64,000 nucleotides of DNA, taken from Methanosarcina sp. KYL-1 (GTDB taxonomy: Archaea > Halobacteriota > Methanosarcinia > Methanosarcinales > Methanosarcinaceae). Both the position numbers and the translations under genes were made by a program. Under the pieces are notes generated by a model. It had not been told where the DNA came from. It ran no database searches and saw only the letters and a program-made list of their open reading frames with translations. The stretch is taken from positions 239,242-303,241 of the forward strand of contig NZ_VOUA01000001.1 in NCBI RefSeq assembly GCF_024372725.1, given 5' to 3'. Shown one piece after another: positions 57,868 to 64,000 of this stretch (its first letter is position 1; every line of letters starts with the position of its first letter).

Positions 57868-57900
57868 ATCAACGGCGTTGATTCCGTAAACGGCGTTGAT
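57868..57900 (+). promoter_or_regulatory. Inverted/direct repeat, possible regulator site of the mtp operon
   Basis: ATCAACG-G-CGTTGAT (57868-57882) is an inverted repeat with 7-bp arms, and AACGGCGTTGAT recurs 18 bases on at 57889-57900. They lie just downstream of the second TATA-like box. MsrH is known to be required for mtpCAP transcription; linking it to this site is inference. Confidence 0.4.
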
Positions 57901-58220
57901 ATGGAATATACAGTTCCGTTTTTATGAGGGGATGTCTTCTGAATTATCAGGTCCCATTCTTCAGGGGCTCTTTATCTGATCACACTCTATCTTTTTTATC
58001 CGGGGCTTCTCCTGAATAAGGATCCATTAATTTTTCAGAGATTATTCATTAAATTGAATAATATTGATTTTTTAATACTCATGCTTATTATTACCAGAGA
58101 CGCTTTTCTATCAATGAGATTCGTTTTTCCGATGTCGGTTATTATATCTATTTTTGAAACTTATACTTGCTTGCTTTCTGTGAGAAAAGGAGAAGATCCG
58201 GATCCTTCCCAATACCTTTT

Positions 58221-58332
58221 CAGATGCAGTAAATTTCAGATGCAGCAAATTTCAGATACAGCAAATTTCAGATGCAGCAAATTTCAGATACAGCAAATTT
58301 CAGATGCAGCAACTCTTAGATGCAGTAAAATG
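58221..58332. repeat. 16-bp tandem repeat before mtpC
   Basis: Seven units of the form CAGAT(G/A)CAG(C/T)AAATTT; the last two are degenerate. It ends 47 bases before the mtpC start, inside the leader. Confidence 0.9.
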
Positions 58333-58379
58333 AGTATAAAATTGTGGAGTATTGCAGAAATTTATCAGAGGTATTGAAA

Positions 58380-59174
58380 ATGGATGATTTACCGGAAGAA
58401 GTTCAGGGAATAATTGAAGAGCTGGACGAGGCAGCAGAAGACGAGGATGAAGATGCAATAGAAGAGCTCACCCAGAAACTTCTGGATACTGGAGCTGATG
58501 TGGAAACAATCACCCTCAAAAAACTCGCTCTCCTCGTTATGGACGGCGAGGAAGAAATGACCCAGGGCTGGACAAGGGTTGCAATTCAGATTGGCCTGGA
58601 CCCCTTCAAGACCCTCATCGAGGGACTCGCTACAGGCATGAGCCTGATCGGTAAGAAATACGAAAATGGAGAAGCTTTTGTCCCCCAGCTTCTGATCGCT
58701 TCGAATGCAATGTACGGCGGGATGGATCTCCTCGCTCCCCTTATGAAGCGGGACGAAAACAGCGGCTCAAAGCCCGCAACGGTTGTTATCGGCACGGTCG
58801 AGGGCGATGTCCATGATATCGGGAAGAGCCTTGTAAAGACCCTTCTCAGTGCAAACGGCTTCAACTGTGTGGACCTTGGAAATGACGTACCTGCCTCCAG
58901 GTTCATCGAAGCTGCAAAGGAGAGCAAGGCAACAGCAATTTCCATGAGCACCCTGATGACCACTACCATGGCAGAGATGCCAAGGGTTCTCAAGATGCTC
59001 TCAGACGAAGGCATAAGGGACAAGGTAATGGTGATGGTGGGCGGCGCTCCTATCACAACCGAATATGCTTCCCAGATCGGGGCTGACGTGTCCCCTCACG
59101 ATGCCGCCAGTGCAGCAAACTGGTTAAAGGCAGCTGTCTTTGACTTCCCCCCTGAAAGTGTAAGATGGGGCTGA
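58380..59174 (+). CDS. mtpC: Corrinoid protein MtpC (methylmercaptopropionate methyltransferase system)
   Basis: A 264-residue cobalamin-binding protein. An acidic N-terminal extension (about 1-40, with EDEDEDAIEE) is followed by the helical methionine-synthase-type cap (about 50-125) and the B12 Rossmann domain with GDVHDIGK (His145 is the cobalt ligand). It carries the methyl group on cobalt between substrate and MtpA. The order corrinoid protein, CoM methyltransferase, MFS transporter, DUF1724 regulator is that of mtpCAP-msrH, required for methylmercaptopropionate growth in M. acetivorans (Fu and Metcalf 2015). ATG at 58380 has GAGG eight bases upstream. Confidence 0.85.
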   Translation: MDDLPEEVQGIIEELDEAAEDEDEDAIEELTQKLLDTGADVETITLKKLALLVMDGEEEMTQGWTRVAIQIGLDPFKTLIEGLATGMSLIGKKYENGEAFVPQLLIASNAMYGGMDLLAPLMKRDENSGSKPATVVIGTVEGDVHDIGKSLVKTLLSANGFNCVDLGNDVPASRFIEAAKESKATAISMSTLMTTTMAEMPRVLKMLSDEGIRDKVMVMVGGAPITTEYASQIGADVSPHDAASAANWLKAAVFDFPPESVRWG

Positions 59175-59223
59175 ATTTTCCACAGAATTTATTTTTTGAA
59201 TCGACCTGTGCGTTGAGCACAAT

Positions 59224-59258
59224 AAAAAAAGGAGTAAAAAAGGAGTAAAAAAGGAGCT
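59224..59258 (+). repeat. Triplicated Shine-Dalgarno-like repeat before mtpA
   Basis: AAAAAAGGAGT-type units occur three times in tandem (the last ends GGAGC). Only the last is properly placed, eight bases before ATG 59265. The others are spare GGAG sites in the mtpC-mtpA gap. Confidence 0.8.
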
Positions 59259-59264
59259 AAAAAC

Positions 59265-60299
59265 ATGGTAGCTGAGATGACATCAAAAGAAAGGGTCCTT
59301 GCAATGCTCGATAAAAAGCCAGTTGACAGGGTCCCTGTGATCACCGGCTCTACTATGGTCAAGGAATATATCGAGAAGAGCGGAAGTGTCTGGCCTGACT
59401 ATCACTCCAATGCAGAGATGATGGTCAATACCGTTAGCCTGATGCACACGGATGCCGGGCTTGACAATATCGTCATGCCCTTTGGTATGTTTATCGAATC
59501 TATTGCCCTTGGCCTTGAAGTGAAAATGGGAAGAATCGATATTCAGCCCTCGGTAAGGAGCTTTTTCAACAAGCCCGAAGAAGTAAAGTACGACAACTTC
59601 CTCGAAGACAAATTTGTAAAGACCACAATTGACGCCATTAAACTGTCAAAGGAAAAATTCCCGGATGCAGCGATTACTGCCTTTCTTGTGGCCCCCGTCA
59701 CCCTGGCAGGAGACCTGATGGGTGCCGAGAACCTTTCCGTGCTCAGCATCAAGTGTCTGCAGAAAGAAAAGCAGATGCAGAAGATGCATGAATGGATCGA
59801 TGTGGCTCTTGAGATCAACAAGATCTATGCCGAGGCCTGCGTTGAGGCCGGAGCCGACGTTCTTTACTATTCCGATGCCTCCGCGTCCCCGAACCTCGTG
59901 ATGCCTGAATTCTACTATGAAGTGGGTGTTCCGGCAGAAAAGGAGCTAGGGGACTTCGTCCACAACCTTGGGTGCCCGTGGGAACTTCACATCTGCGGTG
60001 ACACTACCCCGATTATTGAGGGTATGGCATCCACAGGTGCAAACGGTCTCAGTGTTGAGCAGGCAGTAAAGATGAGTGAAGTTACAAAGATTGCAGGCGA
60101 GGTGCCTGTTGCCGGGAACATCACTCCACTCCTGATGGTTGAAGGTACGGAAGAGCAGATCACCGGAGCAGTTCGGGACGCCCTTGATGGCGGAGCAAAA
60201 GCAAGCATGCTTGGCTGCGGAACTCCCCCCCTCAGCACCTCCGACAGGCTCAAGACCTGGGTCAAGGCCGTAGCTGACTGGTCAGCAGAAAAGCTCTGA
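59265..60299 (+). CDS. mtpA: Coenzyme M methyltransferase MtpA
   Basis: A 344-residue TIM-barrel protein of the uroporphyrinogen decarboxylase/MtaA-MtbA class. The zinc ligands are visible: His242 and Cys244 in ELHICGDT and Cys318 in MLGCGTPP, which activate the thiol of coenzyme M. It moves the methyl group from MtpC to CoM, yielding methyl-CoM for methanogenesis; the known genetics of mtpCAP supports methylmercaptopropionate as the source. ATG at 59265 has GGAG at eight bases. It sits between mtpC and mtpP in one operon. Confidence 0.87.
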   Translation: MVAEMTSKERVLAMLDKKPVDRVPVITGSTMVKEYIEKSGSVWPDYHSNAEMMVNTVSLMHTDAGLDNIVMPFGMFIESIALGLEVKMGRIDIQPSVRSFFNKPEEVKYDNFLEDKFVKTTIDAIKLSKEKFPDAAITAFLVAPVTLAGDLMGAENLSVLSIKCLQKEKQMQKMHEWIDVALEINKIYAEACVEAGADVLYYSDASASPNLVMPEFYYEVGVPAEKELGDFVHNLGCPWELHICGDTTPIIEGMASTGANGLSVEQAVKMSEVTKIAGEVPVAGNITPLLMVEGTEEQITGAVRDALDGGAKASMLGCGTPPLSTSDRLKTWVKAVADWSAEKL

Positions 60300-60396
60300 T
60301 TTCGAAAATAAGATCTTAAGATCTTTGTAAAAAAAGACAGTTCTGATATCTTCTTTAAACAGAAGGGGGTCTGAAAACCCGGTTTTCCTTTCCGGA

Positions 60397-61830
60397 ATGC
60401 TGGAGTTTCAGGCTTCTGATTCTTCTGTTATGTATTCTGTGTTATTATCGTTGGGAGCGATAGCTATGGGAATTAATCTGGAGAAAATGAACAAAGTGTT
60501 GAAGTATCGCTGGGTAGTATTTGTCATCCTGGCTCTCGCATATTTCTTCGTGTATTTCCACCGTGTGTCTACCGCAGTGGTCGCGGCTGACATTATGAAC
60601 AGTTTCGGAGTAGGAGCCGCATCAATAGGGCTTCTTGGTTCCGCTTACTTCTATGCGTACACGGCCATGCAACTTCCGAGCGGCATCCTCAGTGACAGTT
60701 GGGGTGTCAAAAAGACCGCTGGTGTCTTTACCCTGCTGGCTGCCGTGGGAGCCATCCTTACGGGGGTTGCAACCAGCTTCACGATGGTCCTCATCGGAAG
60801 GGTGCTCATCGGGATCGGGGTAGCAATGGTCTACATCCCCGTGATGAAGGTCCTTGCCATCTGGTTTAAAAAGAACGAGTTTGCCTCCATGTCAGGTGTT
60901 CTCCTTGCAATAGGAAACATCGGTGCCCTCAGTGCTGCAGGTCCCCTTGCCATAATGGCAGCTGCCTTCGGAGACTGGCAGAAAGTCTTCCTCATGCTCG
61001 GTGTCTTCTCAGTGCTGCTCGCAGTGGCTATCTTCATGCTGGTAAAGGACAGACCTGAAGATATGGAATGCCCCTCAATCCCCGAGATTGAAGCCTACGA
61101 AAAAGGAGAAAACTATGTCCCTCCAAAGGCTGTTGCAAAAATCCCCATGGGAGAAGCCCTCAAGCAGACTTTCAGCTCAGGGATGAAGTTCTGGCCCCTG
61201 TCCATCTGGTTCTTCTTCATGTACGGAAGCCTGATGGTCTACCAGGGACTCTGGGGCGGCCCCTTCTTCAGGGACGTGCTCGGCTGGGACAAGGCTACCT
61301 ATGCAGGTGTCCTTTCTTTCATCGCCATCGGCATGATCTTCGGCTGTCCGATTGCAGGTTACCTCTCGGACAAGGTGCTTAAGTCCAGGAAGAAAGTCCT
61401 GATTGCAGGCACTGCAGTCTACATCGTGCTCTGGGGCGTGCTCTGGTCTCAGGCAGGAAACATCACAAGCACAACCGCATACACCGTTATCCACTTCCTC
61501 TTCGGGTTCTTTGGCGGTTTCTTTGTTGTCTCCTACGCTCAGGTCAAGGAATGGTTCCCCGCATCAATCGTAGGGACCGCAACTGGTGCATACAACATCT
61601 TCCCCTTCCTCGGAGGAGCCATCTTCATGACCATAACCGGCAAGATGATGGAAGTTTCCAGCGGGACCACCGCTTCCGTAGCCCAGTACAAGTCTGTCTG
61701 GCTCCTGATGTTTGCATGCATGGTCTTTGCCTTCCTCTGCCTCCTGGTTTCCAAGGAAAGAGGCTCAGAAAAGGTTGCCCCTGTAAAAGTCTCTGACGCA
61801 AGCGAAGTTCCGGTAAGTTCGGAACGGTAA
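60397..61830 (+). CDS. mtpP: MFS transporter MtpP
   Basis: A 477-residue major facilitator with twelve hydrophobic helices in two halves and a hydrophilic loop at about 215-240. The GR(V)L(I)G region after helix 4 and the DKVLKSRKKVL loop of the second half are MFS hallmarks. It probably imports methylmercaptopropionate or a related thioether, as proposed for MtpP. The first methionine at 60397 may not be the start; ATG at 60466 (MGINLEKMN) or 60487 lies nearer the first membrane helix and would remove a weak hydrophobic N-terminus. It is the last gene of mtpCAP. Confidence 0.85.
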   Translation: MLEFQASDSSVMYSVLLSLGAIAMGINLEKMNKVLKYRWVVFVILALAYFFVYFHRVSTAVVAADIMNSFGVGAASIGLLGSAYFYAYTAMQLPSGILSDSWGVKKTAGVFTLLAAVGAILTGVATSFTMVLIGRVLIGIGVAMVYIPVMKVLAIWFKKNEFASMSGVLLAIGNIGALSAAGPLAIMAAAFGDWQKVFLMLGVFSVLLAVAIFMLVKDRPEDMECPSIPEIEAYEKGENYVPPKAVAKIPMGEALKQTFSSGMKFWPLSIWFFFMYGSLMVYQGLWGGPFFRDVLGWDKATYAGVLSFIAIGMIFGCPIAGYLSDKVLKSRKKVLIAGTAVYIVLWGVLWSQAGNITSTTAYTVIHFLFGFFGGFFVVSYAQVKEWFPASIVGTATGAYNIFPFLGGAIFMTITGKMMEVSSGTTASVAQYKSVWLLMFACMVFAFLCLLVSKERGSEKVAPVKVSDASEVPVSSER

Positions 61831-61850
61831 GACTAAACATTATAATAGTC

Positions 61851-61879
61851 GGCTGGCAACGTCTGATCCGTTGCCAGCC
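61851..61879 (+). terminator. Stem-loop after mtpP
   Basis: GGCTGGCAACG 61851-61861 pairs perfectly with CGTTGCCAGCC 61869-61879 over a seven-base loop, 21 bases past the mtpP stop. It probably ends or protects the mtpCAP mRNA; only a short T5 follows about 15 bases later. Confidence 0.6.
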
Positions 61880-61949
61880 CAACGGGAGTGGGATTTTTCC
61901 CCGGTTGAAGGTGAATTAACCCCATTCAAAACCCCTAAATTCGAATGAA

Positions 61950-62070
61950 TTACTCAAAAAAGTCTTTAAAACCACCAATTGCCTTCAAAAAACGTTAAAA
62001 TTACTCAAAAACATCTTTAAAACCACCAATGCCTTCAAAAAACGTTAAAGTTACTCAAAAACGGTTTTCA
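61950..62070. repeat. About 50-bp direct repeat, 2.4 copies
   Basis: Two full units beginning TTACTCAAAAA and containing TTTAAAACCACCAAT and GCCTTCAAAAAACGTTAAA start at 61950 and 62001. A third partial unit starts at 62051. Confidence 0.8.
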
Positions 62071-62469
62071 ACCCAACAATTTAACCTCCTAATAAGTTGG
62101 AATCATTCAAAAACGACTACAAACGGAGTGAGTTCATATAAAAAAATAAAGGAATTTCCCGGGCAAACTGCCTTTACACAGCAGAGCTTCAGGAATTTCT
62201 GAACTTTACTCCTCAATTCCATAGAACTCATGTTAAACAGGCTCTTGTTTCTTTTTACGGGGGCAGGACCTCCAGGAAAAGTGCAGGATCAACCATTGTA
62301 TGGAAATGTATGTAAAGACAGGTTTGAAAAATGTGTGCTGTGGTGCTTTATTGTGCAAATGTTCCGTAAAAACCGACAAAGAGCCTCATTTACTCCTCTA
62401 TTGAAGAGAGATAAAATTTGAAGAATCCCGAATCTGAATGCTGAATGGCGGAAGATCTCAGTTTCTAAT

Positions 62470-62903
62470 GCAGCCTCTCTATGAGCCTGTCCTGAAGTGC
62501 TCTTCAAACAGGTTTTATTCAGTTACTCTCCCATTGAGGCTGCTCCGGCCGGCTATAGTCCGGAGAAACGCTTCCATATTGCATCTTCCGGCTTTTCAGC
62601 CGGTTTCGGAACAATATATCACGCTGATGACAGTGCTCCCAACCCTCTCCATGGGCACTGTTGTCATATATCCCCCAAAAGCAAGTAGTAAGACCTGCAA
62701 TACCCCCTGTGCAGGCGCATATTTGCCATTTTTTGCGCCTGCACGGGAGAACTATTTCTGGTCGGCACTTCGGGAACTTTTGGATCCCTGACAGATTTGC
62801 CATTTTGTCTGTCCTGATGATCGGTACGTTGAACCCGGACTGCCTGACAGGGTAACTTTGATGCTTCCCCGCACTTAAACCTCCAGTGCACGGGGGTATT
62901 GCA
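62470..62903 (+). ncRNA. Candidate large structured RNA between mtpP and msrH
   Basis: Nested perfect pairings fill the region: GCAGCCTC 62470-62477 with 62536-62543 around CCTGT/ACAGG and TGAAG/CTTCA (62486-62512); CTCCGG 62543-62548 with 62560-62565; ATATTG 62576-62581 with 62612-62617 around CCGGCT/AGCCGG (62588-62603); ATGACAGTGC 62627-62636 with 62655-62667; GTGCAGGCGCA 62709-62719 with 62734-62744; GACAGA 62790-62795 with 62808-62813. TGCAATACCCCC (62696-62707) can also pair with GGGGGTATTGCA (62892-62903), next to the GTGCAGG hairpin. Strand is inferred, and no known RNA family is recognised. Confidence 0.45.
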
Positions 62904-62937
62904 ACCTCTTCAACGGTTCTAGGTCACTTTGCCTGAG

Positions 62938-63021
62938 AATTCTATTTCTTCAGTTCTTCTATTTCTTCAGTTCTTCTATTTCTTCAGTTCTTCTATTTCT
63001 TCAGTTCTTCTATTTTTTGTC
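62938..63021. repeat. 17-bp pyrimidine-rich tandem repeat
   Basis: Nearly five copies of TTCTTCTATTTCTTCAG, the last ending in a T-rich run (TATTTTTTG). It follows the candidate RNA directly and could act as a T-rich end signal for it. Confidence 0.85.
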
Positions 63022-63296
63022 AGTTCCTGGAGCTTTTGAGCTTCTTAAATGGCAGAAAATTGATATAGAGAAAAGCTATTAGATACTGTTTTTTTGATTT
63101 TCTGGTTCCGTTATTTAATTACTTTTTGATACTGAATAAATAATAACTTTTTAATATCAAGATCTCTATAGTAGTGTTACTTATTAATCTTAAAATATAT
63201 TCATCTATTTTCCTGGGTTGATATCATTACGTTGCTATATTGTGGTGCTGTATTTTCCCTCTTTGAAGATGATTTATAAGTTTCTGGTGATTGAGA

Positions 63297-64000
63297 TTGG
63301 ATCCCTCGTGCCTGATAAAAACAATCTTCCTTTCTGAAAAAAGAAAAAATGTACTGGTCCTGCTTTTACGCGAAGGGCCAAAAAACATCGATGAAATCAA
63401 AGAGGCACTTGACGTCAGTTCAAGCGCTTTGATGCCTCAGATTAAGAAACTTCTTAAGTGGAACCTTTTAACCTACGATCCCGCCGGAGATCTATATCAG
63501 CTCTCTGACATGGGTGCCCTGATAGTTGAAAAAATCGAAGAGTTTCTTAACATTATAAATGTCTATGTGGAGAACCATGAGTACTGGGAGTCGCGGGACC
63601 TGAGTGAGATTCCCTATCATATGCGCAAGCGTATCGGAAACCTGAAACATTGCGAGTTGCTGGAAGCGGACCGGGACTGCCTTTTTGAGTTCCATCCCAC
63701 TTTTGCCGAAAACGTCCTGAACTCCAAATACGTCATGATGGCCAGTTCAACCTTCCAGCCCCAGAATGTCAGTATCTTTTCGAAGCTCCTGGCCAAAAAT
63801 GCAAAAATTGCTTTAGTGCTTACGGAACAGATTTTCGATAAATTCCTTGATGATTACCCTGAGCAGTTTAACAGCTTCCTTTCCCATGAAAACATGAGCA
63901 TCTCCATGCGTAACGGCCATATAGGGCCTCTTTCCCTGGTAGTCACGGATACTTTCATGGCTATGTGGCTTTTTGACAGGAACGGGAGGTTTGACGGGAC
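63297..64000 (+). CDS. msrH: MsrH-type transcriptional regulator, 3' end missing
   Basis: About 234 residues are present before the window edge. The N-terminus is a winged helix-turn-helix (SEKRKNVLVLLLREGPK, then IKEALDVSSSALMPQIKKLL), and the rest corresponds to the DUF1724/FilR1 domain of methanogen regulators of the Msr family. It lies downstream of mtpP in the same direction, the place of msrH, which activates mtpCAP and is transcribed by itself. The start is taken as TTG at 63297 because GGTG lies seven bases upstream; no ATG lies near. Confidence 0.82.
   Translation, partial: MDPSCLIKTIFLSEKRKNVLVLLLREGPKNIDEIKEALDVSSSALMPQIKKLLKWNLLTYDPAGDLYQLSDMGALIVEKIEEFLNIINVYVENHEYWESRDLSEIPYHMRKRIGNLKHCELLEADRDCLFEFHPTFAENVLNSKYVMMASSTFQPQNVSIFSKLLAKNAKIALVLTEQIFDKFLDDYPEQFNSFLSHENMSISMRNGHIGPLSLVVTDTFMAMWLFDRNGRFDG

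Larger units (their letters stand above)
57521..58379. other. Long leader/promoter region of the mtp operon
   Basis: No gene. Two TATA-like boxes occur (TTATATAT at 57771-57778, TTTATATT at 57826-57833). They would give a leader of about 520-580 bases before mtpC, consistent with the long leaders known for Methanosarcina methyltransferase operons. A pair of AACGGCGTTGAT boxes and a 16-bp tandem repeat lie inside it. Confidence 0.6.

Noticed and set aside
58380..59174. MtaC (methanol) corrinoid protein
   Set aside because: N-terminal sequence differs from MtaC as remembered, no mtaB is adjacent, and the neighbours match mtpA, mtpP and msrH.
62438..62891. Several short frames on both strands between mtpP and msrH
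   Set aside because: They overlap each other and the dense inverted repeats; none has a convincing start or domain.

Overview
The window is a stretch of a methanogenic archaeon's chromosome, very probably a marine Methanosarcina close to M. acetivorans. Three things say so: a complete A1AO ATP synthase operon in the order H-I-K-E-C-F-A-B-D-G; a corrinoid protein / CoM methyltransferase / MFS transporter / DUF1724-type regulator locus that matches the published mtpCAP-msrH locus of M. acetivorans; and archaeal-only genes (eL20/LX, eL31, eL39, eS19, aIF6, PAN, prefoldin alpha, PDCD5). TATA boxes, GGTG/GGAG ribosome binding sites, GTG and TTG starts and long AT-rich, repeat-filled intergenic regions fit Methanosarcina.

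Layout. 1-8.4 kb: partial undecaprenyl-diphosphatase, P-type cation ATPase, CPA2 antiporter, CBS protein, moaD-like/moeA (molybdopterin), twin fluoride channel genes, a DUF5350 microprotein. 8.8-13.1 kb: cysteine-cluster protein, riboflavin-pathway reductase, four-CBS protein, universal stress protein, amidohydrolase. 13.4-21.4 kb: a candidate structured RNA, DUF167 and TOPRIM proteins, proline biosynthesis proA, proB, proC, then a second candidate structured RNA. 21.4-23.8 kb: DUF523/DUF1722 protein, transglutaminase-like exported protein, PspC protein. 24.0-30.5 kb, all minus: purA, rps19e, PDCD5, a PP-loop ATPase, then rpl39e-rpl31e-eif6-rplX-pfdA-ftsY, the classic archaeal ribosome/chaperone/secretion cluster. 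31.2-39.3 kb: two DUF131 membrane proteins, PAN, tRNA-Glu, ADP-ribosylglycohydrolase, DUF123 protein, an ACT-ACT-metallo-beta-lactamase fusion, a PAP2 phosphatase, tRNA-Leu and tRNA-Gly. 40.3-43.0 kb: CcmD-like microprotein, archaeal CcmE with a CxxxY haem motif, a degenerate polyprenyl synthase and a radical SAM protein. 44.2-52.8 kb: ahaHIKECFABDG. 52.9-57.5 kb: hypF, DUF1699, a long coiled-coil protein. 58.4-64 kb: mtpC, mtpA, mtpP and the 5' part of msrH.

How the genes work together. The mtp genes import methylmercaptopropionate-type substrate (MtpP) and move its methyl group via the corrinoid protein (MtpC) to coenzyme M (MtpA), feeding methanogenesis. The ion gradient made by that metabolism drives the Aha ATP synthase. 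CcmE supports maturation of c-type cytochromes used in respiration, and HypF makes the cyanide ligand of [NiFe] hydrogenases.

Several real genes are too short for ordinary ORF cut-offs and were found by direct reading: DUF5350 (8264-8437), eL20 (25787-25963), eL39 with a TTG start (27001-27156) and the CcmD-like peptide (40276-40380). The least explained material is RNA-like: three intergenic regions (13408-13602, 20290-20685, 62470-62903) rich in nested inverted repeats, plus a run of stem-loops between ahaK and ahaE. Structures were paired by eye, not computed.
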